From Candidatus Zixiibacteriota bacterium (GTDB lineage: Bacteria; Zixibacteria; MSB-5A5; GN15; JAAZOE01): 64,000 nucleotides of DNA. Numbering within the stretch: position 1 is the stretch's first letter; the number at the start of each line of letters is the position of its first letter. Both the position numbers and the translations under genes were made by a program. The notes under the pieces were generated by a model, which saw only the letters and a program-made list of their open reading frames with translations, was not told the DNA's origin and ran no database searches. Shown one piece after another: positions 15,890-23,699 of the stretch. The DNA lies in assembly GCA_023138975.1 (NCBI GenBank), contig JAGLON010000031.1, forward strand, positions 1-64,000, given 5' to 3'.

Positions 15890-18800
15890 ATGGAAAAGCT
15901 TACAGTGATTGAGGGACTTCACGATTTTCGCCATCGCATAATGAGTGAAAAAGATATAGAGTACGAGAAGCCAACATTGGTCATATGTGGTGGAACGGGG
16001 GGGCTTGCAAGTGGCGCCAACAATGTTATTCGGGCTATAAAACGATACATGGTTGAACGCAGCCTTCAAGGGAAAATAGCCATTAGAATTACCGGCTGTC
16101 AGGGATTTTGCGAAATGGATCCCTTTATTTTAGTTCAACCGGGGCACCATTTGTACCCTAAGTTAAAAATGTCAGATGTCCCAACAGTCATCGATGCCGC
16201 TCTTGGTGGCTATATAGCCGAACATCTGATTTATAAAGATACTAAAAAACAAAAAATTTATGAAAATCAGAATGATATTCCATTCTTCGCAAAACAAACC
16301 AGAACTGTTCTTGGTTTCAATGAAAACATAGATCCCATCAGGATATTCAACTACGTCGAGCAAGGCGGATATGGTGCGGCAGAGAAAGTTCTCTCCAATC
16401 CTGATTCGAATTGGATTATTGAAGAGATCCAAAATTCTGGAATAAGAGGCCGTGGCGGGGCCGGTTTCCCCACTGGTAAAAAATGGGAATTTGCGAATAA
16501 GTCAGGCAAAAAGGGTGTGCAGAAATATATTATTTGCAATGCTGATGAAGGTGATCCCGGCGCATATATGGATCGCAGTTTATTAGAAGGCAATCCTCAT
16601 ATGATAATTGAGGGGATGCTTATCGCCGGTATAGCGATTGGGGCCACAGAAGGAATAATATATGTTCGCAGTGAATATCCTCTGGCAATAAAACATGTTT
16701 TGATTGCTCTCAGGCAAGCCAAAGAACTGGGCTTGCTGGGAAAGAATATCTTGAATACCGGAATTGATTTTGATATTGAAATATTCCGGGGAGCCGGGGC
16801 TTTTGTCTGCGGTGAAGAAACCGCTCTGATTAAATCTATCGAAAACTTAATGGGTGAACCGCGTCAACGCCCGCCCTTTCCAATTGAGAAAGGTCTTTGG
16901 GGAAAGCCCACCTGTATTAATAACGTAGAGACTCTTGCCAATATCCCGGTGATAATTAATAAAGGTGGAAAAGAATACGCGAAAATTGGCATACCGAACA
17001 ATACTGGAACTAAGATATTCTCTCTGGTAGGAAAAATAAGAAACACCGGATTGGTCGAAGTGCCTCTGGGAACAAAACTCAGCGAAGTTGTCTATGCCAT
17101 TGGCGGAGGCCCGGTTGGCGAAGCCAAAATAAAGGCGGTTCAAACCGGTGGACCTTCGGGGGGATGTATTCCCGCTCATTTGTTTGATATGTCTATTGAT
17201 TATGACAGTCTTGCCAAAGCCGGCTCGATCATGGGTTCCGGCGGTATGATTGTCATGGATGAAGATACATGTATGGTTGATGTCGCCAAATACTTTATGG
17301 CGTTTCTGCGGGACGAATCATGCGGTAAATGTTACACCTGCCGTAAAGGAACGCAGCGCATGTATGAAATCCTTGAAGATATATCAATGGGGAAGGCGAC
17401 TCTAAAGGATTTAGACCTGCTTGAAGAGCTGGCCTATGTTGTAAAAGATACTACGATGTGCGGCTTGGGGCAATCGGCTGCAAATCCGGTCCTGAGTACA
17501 TTGCGATATTTCCGAAAAGAATTTGAACGGCACATTATAGATAAGAGATGTGATGCGTTTGTTTGCAAGGATCTGGTTGGAGCCCCCTGTCAGGCGGCCT
17601 GTCCTGTCGGGACCGAAGTCTGGCGCTATGTGGCGCATATAGAACGAGGTGAATACGAGGACGCTTACATGGCCATTCGTGAAGCCAATCCTTTCCCTTC
17701 CGTTTGCGCCCGCGTTTGTAATCATCCCTGCGAAGATAAGTGCCGAGCCGGTACTTCGGGAGGTGATCCGATAGCGATTCGCTCCCTCAAACGATTTGTT
17801 ACCGACCGCATTGAACCTTCGATTTATAAATCAAAGATTGAGGAGTGGGGTAATGGTGAAGCGCCAAAAGTGGCCATTCTTGGTGCGGGACCGGCAGGTT
17901 TAACGGCGGCTCATAAACTTTCCTTGAAAGGTTATAAGGTCACTATCTTTGAATCGGAAAGTAAACCGGGTGGAATGCTATGCGGTACGATACCATCATA
18001 TCGTCTCCCCAGAGAAATAATCGAAAAAGAAATTGACTCTTTATTAAACGATAATATCACAATAAAGTATAATACTGCGCTGGGTAAGGATGTTACTGTT
18101 GAGCAACTACTTGAGGACGATTATAAGTCGGTCCTCATTGCCATCGGTGCCCATATTAGTAAACCCCTGCGCCTTGCTGATGAGAATGCGGAAGGTGTCT
18201 ATTCTTCAATTAAGTTCCTGAAAGAATACAACATTGAAGGAAAACAACTGGCCAAGGGTAACGTTGGCGTTGTTGGAGGCGGAAACTCCGCGCTGGATGC
18301 CGCTCGTACCGCGCTTCGCCAAAAAGATGTCGAAAGTGTGACCATCCTCTATAGGAGAACCAGGAATGAAATGCCTGCATTTGCCGAGGAGATTGAAGCG
18401 GCGGATGAAGAGGGCATCAAAATAGTAACTCTGGTTACACCCACAAAAGTGATTGTTTCAAAGGGCAAACTGGCAGGACTCGAATGTATCCAGAATAAAC
18501 TTGGTGATATTGACTCCAGTGGTCGACGTCGTCCGGTGCCTATGGAAGGTACGGAACATACAATTGATCTTGATACGCTAATAGTTGCCATCAGTGAAGA
18601 TACCGGAATAGAAGCAATCGCTCCTGAAGGGCTGAATCTGACCGCTTGGAATACGATAAAACCTAATTTGGCAACGCTTCAAACTAACTTACCGGGAGTT
18701 TTCGCCGCCGGTGATGTTATCACCGGACCAAATACAGTTATTGATGCCATTGCCGACGGAAAACGGTCGGCGATAATGATAGACCGCTTTATCCGCGGCG

Positions 18801-19072
18801 AAAAAATGGTTCAAGGTGCGCAGGTAAAGTTACCGCAAACCTACCTTGCGCCTTCAACCAACGGTGACGAACCAGAAAAATCGAACAAGCGCATTGAAGG
18901 CAAACATCTTCCTGCAGATACACGGCGGTGTAACTTTGATGAAGTCGAACTATGTCTTTCTGAAAAGGCGGCAACCTGTGAAGCAGGTAGATGTTTAAGA
19001 TGTGATTTGGAGTTCACTCAGGACAATGAAGATGAAAACATTGAAATTTCAGAGGGAGTGAAAGCGAAATGA
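15890..19072 (+). CDS. NuoF-like NADH dehydrogenase fused to GltD-like oxidoreductase
   Basis: The 1060-residue protein has three parts. Residues 20-110 are a thioredoxin-like ferredoxin domain with C in VICGGT and GCQGFC, but a glycine stands where the second CxxxxC cysteine is expected. Residues 130-555 are NuoF/HoxF-like: FMN and NADH motifs (GRGGAGFPTGKKW, GAFVCGEETALI), an SLBB region, and [4Fe-4S] ligands C478, C481, C484 and C524. Residues 560-1035 match the glutamate synthase small subunit GltD: a Cys-rich N-terminal Fe-S region, FAD motif GAGPAGLTAAH and NAD(P) motif GGGNSALDAARTAL. Two pyridine-nucleotide sites with FMN, FAD and Fe-S centres in one chain suggest electron transfer between NADH, NADPH or ferredoxin. 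It overlaps the next gene by 4 bp. Confidence 0.9.
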   Translation: MEKLTVIEGLHDFRHRIMSEKDIEYEKPTLVICGGTGGLASGANNVIRAIKRYMVERSLQGKIAIRITGCQGFCEMDPFILVQPGHHLYPKLKMSDVPTVIDAALGGYIAEHLIYKDTKKQKIYENQNDIPFFAKQTRTVLGFNENIDPIRIFNYVEQGGYGAAEKVLSNPDSNWIIEEIQNSGIRGRGGAGFPTGKKWEFANKSGKKGVQKYIICNADEGDPGAYMDRSLLEGNPHMIIEGMLIAGIAIGATEGIIYVRSEYPLAIKHVLIALRQAKELGLLGKNILNTGIDFDIEIFRGAGAFVCGEETALIKSIENLMGEPRQRPPFPIEKGLWGKPTCINNVETLANIPVIINKGGKEYAKIGIPNNTGTKIFSLVGKIRNTGLVEVPLGTKLSEVVYAIGGGPVGEAKIKAVQTGGPSGGCIPAHLFDMSIDYDSLAKAGSIMGSGGMIVMDEDTCMVDVAKYFMAFLRDESCGKCYTCRKGTQRMYEILEDISMGKATLKDLDLLEELAYVVKDTTMCGLGQSAANPVLSTLRYFRKEFERHIIDKRCDAFVCKDLVGAPCQAACPVGTEVWRYVAHIERGEYEDAYMAIREANPFPSVCARVCNHPCEDKCRAGTSGGDPIAIRSLKRFVTDRIEPSIYKSKIEEWGNGEAPKVAILGAGPAGLTAAHKLSLKGYKVTIFESESKPGGMLCGTIPSYRLPREIIEKEIDSLLNDNITIKYNTALGKDVTVEQLLEDDYKSVLIAIGAHISKPLRLADENAEGVYSSIKFLKEYNIEGKQLAKGNVGVVGGGNSALDAARTALRQKDVESVTILYRRTRNEMPAFAEEIEAADEEGIKIVTLVTPTKVIVSKGKLAGLECIQNKLGDIDSSGRRRPVPMEGTEHTIDLDTLIVAISEDTGIEAIAPEGLNLTAWNTIKPNLATLQTNLPGVFAAGDVITGPNTVIDAIADGKRSAIMIDRFIRGEKMVQGAQVKLPQTYLAPSTNGDEPEKSNKRIEGKHLPADTRRCNFDEVELCLSEKAATCEAGRCLRCDLEFTQDNEDENIEISEGVKAK

Positions 19073-19767
19073 TATCTCTCAATATAAATGGACTTGATGT
19101 CTCGGTTGAGGAAGGTACAACGTTGCTTGAAGCAGCGAAGTTTTTGGGCTTTCCCATTCCTACCTTGTGCCATATGGAGGGACTTGAACCATATGGGGCC
19201 TGCCGATTGTGTGTTGTAGAAATTGGGGAAGGAGCCGGAGCGAAACTGGTTACATCCTGCACTTACCCGGCTCAGGAAGGACTGAAAGTTCGCACAACCT
19301 CAAAACGGGTTGCGAAAGCAAGGAAAATGATAATAGAACTTCTCCTGGCTTCGAGCCCTCAGTCCAAGACAATTCAGGATCTGGCTGCGAAATACGAAGT
19401 TAAGCAGCAGCGATTTCGACAGGAGTTTGAGGATTGTATTCTTTGCGGGCTATGTGTGAGAATGTGCGAAGAACAGATGGTTGCCAAGGCGATAGGTTTT
19501 CGAGGTCGCGGTCAGGAACGTTCAATCGGTACGCCTTTTGACAAGAAATCTGATGTCTGCCGACTATGTGGCGGGTGTATGTTTGTGTGTCCAGTCTGTA
19601 CACTCAGATGTACCTATAATGAACCCGATAAAGCTATCTGCGGAGCTTGCTCCAACATTAGCGCTCCCTGCCTGGATAAAGATAAATTTGATGATATGAT
19701 GTGTTACTTGGATCCCTGTGCGGCTTGTGAAATTGAGAAACAGCCATGCGGGAAAGGAGGAAAATAG
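19069..19767 (+). CDS. HoxU/NuoG-like iron-sulfur protein
   Basis: The 232-residue protein has an N-terminal plant-type [2Fe-2S] ferredoxin domain (PYGACRLCVVEIG and a later Cys in VTSCTYPA), then two [4Fe-4S] motifs, CILCGLCVRMCEE and CRLCGGCMFVCPVC, and a Cys-rich tail (CGAC, CAAC). The His-Cys3 motif usual between these parts in NuoG and HydA-type proteins is not seen. The protein would connect the flavin centres of the NuoF-GltD fusion to the FMN synthase-domain subunit. Its ATG overlaps the preceding stop (ATGA), indicating translational coupling, and the next gene starts 2 bp after its stop. Confidence 0.88.
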   Translation: MISLNINGLDVSVEEGTTLLEAAKFLGFPIPTLCHMEGLEPYGACRLCVVEIGEGAGAKLVTSCTYPAQEGLKVRTTSKRVAKARKMIIELLLASSPQSKTIQDLAAKYEVKQQRFRQEFEDCILCGLCVRMCEEQMVAKAIGFRGRGQERSIGTPFDKKSDVCRLCGGCMFVCPVCTLRCTYNEPDKAICGACSNISAPCLDKDKFDDMMCYLDPCAACEIEKQPCGKGGK

Positions 19768-19769
19768 AT

Positions 19770-21353
19770 ATGTCACTAACCAAAGTAAATGCTTCTGCCG
19801 CAACGTTGACTAAAAATCGGACTGAAGACGCGATCTCAAAACTTTCCGGCATGTGTGCTACCTGCATTGACGGTTGTATCGGAATGTGTGAAATAGGGAA
19901 ATCGGCATATAGAGGTCATGAGGTTATATACCCGCAACCTTTCGGAGTAATTACCACCGCTTCTGAAAAAGACTACCCGGTTGATTATTCTCATCTGAAT
20001 ATTATTGGAGGAGTCGTCGGAGCCAAAGGTATTGAAGCCGATAGTGACAAAGCTGTCTTTCCAAATGTCAATTTGGAGGTGCACTTTGGACATGATAAAG
20101 GTCTCAAATTCAAACTGCCGATAATGATTCCCGGTATTGGATCAACTGACATTGCCAAGAATAACTGGGAAGGACTGGCCATCGGAACGGCTCTTGCCGG
20201 AACCGGACTGACCATTGGAGAAAATGTCGCTGGTATGGATCCTGAAGCTGTGATAAAAAACGGTCGAGTTGTTGATACAGTTGACCTAAAACGCCGCGTT
20301 AATCTTTTCAAAGACCATCAACGTGACGGCTGGGGAGCGACTATCGTCCAGGCTAATATAGAAGATACTCGCCTCGGTGTGCAGGAATATGCCATTGAAA
20401 AACTCGGCGTGGAATGGGTCGAGTTAAAATGGGGTCAGGGTGCGAAAAATATCGGCGGCGAAGTAAAAGTCAAGGACCTTAAAAAAGCCCAAATGCTTTA
20501 TAAGCGCGGATATGTAGTTTTGCCAAACCCAACTAATCCCGATGTTATCAAAGCTTTTGAGCGGGGAACGTTCAAAGAATTTGAGAGGCATTCACGGGTC
20601 GGTATGGTTACCGAAGAAGCATTCGCCAAACGTGTTGAGGAATTGCGTGCGGCAGGCGCCAAATATATATCGCTCAAAACCGGAGCCTATCGTCCGGCTG
20701 CTCTCGCTATGGCTATAAAATATGCTTCCAAATATAAGCTTGATGTCTTGACGGTTGACGGAGCCGGAGGCGGTACTGGCATGAGTCCTTGGCGCATGAT
20801 GAACGAATGGGGTATCCCGCCGGTTGAACTCCACTCACTGCTTTATAACTACGCCAAGATATTGTCAGACAAAGGTGAACATATTCCAGCCCTAATACCG
20901 GCCGGAGGATTTACCTTCGAAGATCAAATGTTCAAGGGACTCGCTCTGGGAGCTCCGTTTGTGAAAATGATCGGTATGGCCAGAAGTCCTATCGCCGCCG
21001 CGATGGTTGGCAAAACCATCGGACGGACGATTGAAGATCATCAATTACCTGTGTACGTTGAGAGATTCGGAAATACTAAGGATGAAGTCTTTGTGACGGC
21101 CGGTGACCTCAGGAAAGAGTTGGGTAATGATGCTTTCGAAAAACTGCCGACGGGAGCCATTGGCCTCTATACATATTACGAACGCCTGGCCCAGGGATTA
21201 CGCCAGTTAATGGCTGGCAGTCGTAAGTTTTCTATGGAACATATGTCTCGTGAAGATCTGATCTCTTTGACTCCTGAAGTAGCTAAGATATCCGGTATTA
21301 CTTATGTCATGGATGCTGATCAGGAAGAAGCTGAGAAAATACTTAATTCTTAA
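19770..21353 (+). CDS. FMN-binding glutamate synthase-domain protein (archaeal-type GltB)
   Basis: Residues 60-527 form the glutamate synthase FMN/Fe-S barrel, with recognisable segments VDGAGGGTGMSPWRMMNEWG and ALIPAGGFTFEDQMFKGLALGA (quoted in part: GGFTFEDQMFKGLALG). The glutamine amidotransferase domain of classical GltB is absent. The N-terminus carries CATCIDGCIGMC, a possible extra Fe-S site. I place the start at 19770 (MSLTKVN), which follows GGAAAGGAGG; an upstream in-frame ATG at 19746 overlaps that site. Related stand-alone synthase-domain proteins occur in archaea and anaerobes, but whether this one makes glutamate from 2-oxoglutarate and ammonia or acts on something else cannot be said. 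It closes the redox operon. Confidence 0.88.
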   Translation: MSLTKVNASAATLTKNRTEDAISKLSGMCATCIDGCIGMCEIGKSAYRGHEVIYPQPFGVITTASEKDYPVDYSHLNIIGGVVGAKGIEADSDKAVFPNVNLEVHFGHDKGLKFKLPIMIPGIGSTDIAKNNWEGLAIGTALAGTGLTIGENVAGMDPEAVIKNGRVVDTVDLKRRVNLFKDHQRDGWGATIVQANIEDTRLGVQEYAIEKLGVEWVELKWGQGAKNIGGEVKVKDLKKAQMLYKRGYVVLPNPTNPDVIKAFERGTFKEFERHSRVGMVTEEAFAKRVEELRAAGAKYISLKTGAYRPAALAMAIKYASKYKLDVLTVDGAGGGTGMSPWRMMNEWGIPPVELHSLLYNYAKILSDKGEHIPALIPAGGFTFEDQMFKGLALGAPFVKMIGMARSPIAAAMVGKTIGRTIEDHQLPVYVERFGNTKDEVFVTAGDLRKELGNDAFEKLPTGAIGLYTYYERLAQGLRQLMAGSRKFSMEHMSREDLISLTPEVAKISGITYVMDADQEEAEKILNS

Positions 21354-21406
21354 TAAAAATATGGCAGGCCCCATGTTTGCTGTAGCAACATAGTCAACAC
21401 ATTATT

Positions 21407-21440
21407 GGCGCCTCTTTTCTCCTTAGAGGCGCCTTTTTTT
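21407..21440 (+). terminator. Rho-independent terminator of the redox operon
   Basis: GGCGCCTCT (21407-21415) pairs perfectly with AGAGGCGCC (21425-21433), followed by seven T residues. It lies 54 bp after the last gene of the operon. Confidence 0.93.
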
Positions 21441-21603
21441 ACTCTTAACGGTCTAACTTTAAATTTCATAATCAGCAATTTTTAAGCCAATTCATAAAAC
21501 TTGCTATAACCAAATAAACGAGCTATTATTCAGTCAGCAATTAAACATTTTAGCTTGCCTCAAGGATAAGTGCCTTATCGTGAATGAAACAAGGGTGTAA
21601 TAT

Positions 21604-22002
21604 ATGGAACTGTTTGGAATACTGTTTTCAATACCAGCGGCTTTCATGGTATCTACTGTGTATTGTCTCCTCCTCGAAAAATTCATACTTAATAAAAACC
21701 GATTATCAAATATCTTTATAGCAATATCAATAATGGTATTGTTCTTATTCTTAACTGAGCTTTGCTTTGTTATTGGTCGAGGGCCCATAAGTATACAAAA
21801 CTCAATTGGGTCGATCTATTACATTTTACACTCATTCCTTTTTTTCCTAGTAATACCTTCGATGGCCAATGTTTTAATGTTACAGAGAATTTTCACGAAA
21901 TTCGCTAAATGGTATTTTATCGCCCCTATATGTTCGTTCGTAGCTCTAATTGCAGTGTTACTTCAGTATCACGTGTCTGAAACTTTATATGGTATACAGT
22001 AA
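21604..22002 (+). CDS. Small hypothetical membrane protein
   Basis: The 132-residue protein has four predicted membrane segments (about 5-25, 35-58, 70-90, 102-122) and no recognised family motif. An AAGG lies upstream of the ATG. It stands alone between the terminator of the redox operon and a repeat-rich intergenic stretch, and its composition is AT-richer than the neighbours. It could be an acquired orphan. Confidence that it is a real gene is moderate, based on the consistent hydrophobic pattern. Confidence 0.5.
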   Translation: MELFGILFSIPAAFMVSTVYCLLLEKFILNKNRLSNIFIAISIMVLFLFLTELCFVIGRGPISIQNSIGSIYYILHSFLFFLVIPSMANVLMLQRIFTKFAKWYFIAPICSFVALIAVLLQYHVSETLYGIQ

Positions 22003-22023
22003 AATTATCTGTTGCGGTGGGGC

Positions 22024-22052
22024 TTGATTTCGTGAAGCGAAATTGTGACCCG
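22024..22052 (+). repeat. 29 bp dispersed hairpin repeat, copy 1
   Basis: TTGATTTCGTGAAGCGAAAT and the following TGTGACCCG recur at 45827-45855 with two mismatches. TTTCG pairs with CGAAA around TGAAG, so the unit is palindromic. Confidence 0.7.
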
Positions 22053-22208
22053 CCGAATATTAATGTCTGATGACCCATCCCGAAAGAGGCTTGAACCTTG
22101 TCGATGGGCCAAAGGCCTCATGAGGGTTCTGCGAAAAGGGACAATTTCCCAAAACGAACAATTTCTGCTAACTGGGATTTGCTACAATATTTCTCTTTAT
22201 TTCGGTGT

Positions 22209-22256
22209 CTTTGCGAGGAGCGAGACCCAAGGGGTCGAGAGACGTCGCAATCTCAT
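22209..22256 (+). repeat. GCGAGGAGCGA...GCAATCTC intergenic repeat
   Basis: The stretch begins TTTGCGAGGAGCGAGACCC and ends GACGTCGCAATCTCATGG. The outer parts GCGAGG...GCAATCTC are typical of a short intergenic repeat present in many environmental bacteria. A shorter related fragment (GCGAGGTAGGAATCTC) is at about 28845-28861. Confidence 0.5.
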
Positions 22257-22523
22257 GGTTTTTGCATGTGAGGAAGTTATAGAGATTCAAACTTAGGCCC
22301 GTTATCTTCGATAAAGATTTGAAGGTCGAAATCCTACCCAAAGGGCACTATAGCCTGTCTGAAGACTTGCGAAAGTCTGAAGATCCCGAGAGTAGCGAGG
22401 GAGGTTTCGACAAATTACTGATGGCCTTAGAACTTTGATTTCCGAGAGATAAAAAAACAGCCGTCTACGCGACAGCTTATTACCCTCGAAGGGGGTGAAA
22501 ACCATTCAAAACTCAGGTTTAAA

Positions 22524-22552
22524 ACAAAAAGCCCTTTATCTTCGATAAAGGG
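22524..22552 (-). terminator. Terminator following tRNA-Gln
   Basis: On the minus strand CCCTTTATC (from 22552) pairs with GATAAAGGG (to 22532) around a 3-nt loop and is followed by CTTTTTG. It is 43 bp downstream of the tRNA 3' end, in the same direction. Confidence 0.8.
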
Positions 22553-22594
22553 TTAAGATAATCTAATTTCCCTTCGCTCAAAGATTATCTAAAG

Positions 22595-22665
22595 CTGGGG
22601 GATAGGGATTCGAACCCCAATACTACGGACCAGAACCGCATGTCCTGCCGTTGGACGATCCCCCA
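22595..22665 (-). tRNA. tRNA-Gln (anticodon CTG)
   Basis: The minus strand folds as a 71-nt tRNA: acceptor TGGGGGA with TCCCCCA, D arm GTCC/GGAC, anticodon stem TGCGG/CCGTA with loop TTCTGGT (anticodon CTG), and T loop TTCGAAC. The discriminator base is G. The terminal CCA is not encoded (CTT follows the discriminator) and must be added after transcription. Confidence 0.95.
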
Positions 22666-22799
22666 GTATAGTAATCTTTTATCGGCCTTTTTATCTGCCG
22701 ACTATACTGTAGATACTGCTATCAAACAGTTTTAAGAATATATTTATAAATACGTTAGTGTCAAGCAGGAAATGAATATAATCGTGTATTTTTAAGCAT

Positions 22800-22824
22800 A
22801 AAAAAAAGCCCGGTGAAACACCGG
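22800..22824 (-). terminator. Terminator of the short cohesin-protein gene
   Basis: CCGGTG and CACCGG (22810-22824) form a stem with a 3-nt loop. On the minus strand it is followed by a run of eight T. T residues on the plus-strand side (22827-22832) could make it work in both directions. Confidence 0.85.
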
Positions 22825-22859
22825 ACTTTTTTGAGTTAGTTACCCCATAAAGCAGATGG

Positions 22860-23627
22860 TTATTTTACTAACAACATAAGCTTTGATGCTTTTTGTGTAT
22901 TTGAGGATACTTCATAAAGGTACAGGCCGCTGGCCAAGCCTTCGCCATAATAATGGATTGGATGAGCACCGACCGATAACACTCCCAAATCCCGCTCTTC
23001 GATTATCTGCCCAGCCATATTGAAGACCCGGAAAGTAAACCGCTGGGAATAATCATTAACCGTAAAATCTATTTTCGTTGACGGGTTAAACGGATTCGGA
23101 TAATTCTGACCCAATGAAAACGCCAGAGGGAGGGCTCCGTCATCATCATCGGCGTCCAGAGGTGTGAAGCTGATGATACCGTTGTTCAATGTCAAACTAA
23201 TGAGCTCGCCAGCATAATCAACGAGCTCATTTATGCCACTAAAATTAATTTCAGCGCTTTGTGTTGCGTTTGGTTTCGCCAGCAAACTGAATGAAGCAAG
23301 CGTCTCTCCATCGGCTAATGTTAAAGCCTGGCCAACCCAGATCATAATTATTCGACCGTCTATAACATTAGTTTCCCATCCGAGAAGATGAGGAGATTGT
23401 AGATCGTTTACTGATGTATCGAAAACGAGTTTTGTCGTGTCATATTCTACATAGAGTTGTAATCCGCCAACGTTGTTGAAATCTTCTACCAATAATTGAC
23501 AGTCAATCGTCTCCGAAGGTGAACTGTTGACATCTGGAATAGTCAACGTTAAGGCATTGACATAAGATGATGTCATTAGCAGGAGTGCGAACAACAATCC
23601 CGTTAGTAAGCGAATAATTTTGTTCAT
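22860..23627 (-). CDS. Secreted cohesin-domain protein with C-terminal sorting domain
   Basis: The 255-residue protein starts with a signal peptide (1-25). Residues 27-155 resemble a cohesin domain (LQLYVEYDTTKLVFDT, LASFSLLAK). Residues 170-255 form the secretion/sorting domain typical of Bacteroidetes-related bacteria (LGQNYPNPFNPSTKI, VFNMAGQII, ASGLYLYEV). Cohesins bind dockerin modules, so it could be a scaffold partner of the large neighbouring protein at 23700-27503, which has a dockerin-like segment. Both lie on the same strand, 72 bp apart. A terminator follows. Ligand and location (cell surface or released) are inference. Confidence 0.85.
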   Translation of the reverse strand: MNKIIRLLTGLLFALLLMTSSYVNALTLTIPDVNSSPSETIDCQLLVEDFNNVGGLQLYVEYDTTKLVFDTSVNDLQSPHLLGWETNVIDGRIIMIWVGQALTLADGETLASFSLLAKPNATQSAEINFSGINELVDYAGELISLTLNNGIISFTPLDADDDDGALPLAFSLGQNYPNPFNPSTKIDFTVNDYSQRFTFRVFNMAGQIIEERDLGVLSVGAHPIHYYGEGLASGLYLYEVSSNTQKASKLMLLVK

Positions 23628-23699
23628 AAATTCTCCCTTTAGCAGAAAAACATCAACCGGAAATCGAAATAAATCGATTCCCGGTTAATATACCAAGAA

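Larger units (their letters stand above)
22003..22594. other. Intergenic repeat mosaic before tRNA-Gln
   Basis: No credible gene is seen; an 83-codon frame at 22045-22296 is made of repeats. Visible units are the TTGATTTC hairpin repeat (22024-22052), a GCGAGGAGCGAG...GCAATCTC element (22209-22256), an ACTATAGCC motif (22347-22355), the hairpin AGACTT...AAGTCT shortly after it, and the tRNA terminator. Confidence 0.6.

Noticed and set aside
14573-21353. Interpretation as an electron-bifurcating hydrogenase or NiFe hydrogenase operon.
   Set aside because: HoxE/HoxF/HoxU-like subunits are present, but no hydrogenase large or small subunit, no HydA H-cluster domain and no maturation genes are found in the window.
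22045-22296. An 83-codon plus-strand frame.
   Set aside because: It is composed of intergenic repeats (GCGAGGAGCGAG unit and others) and has no ribosome binding site or protein-like composition.
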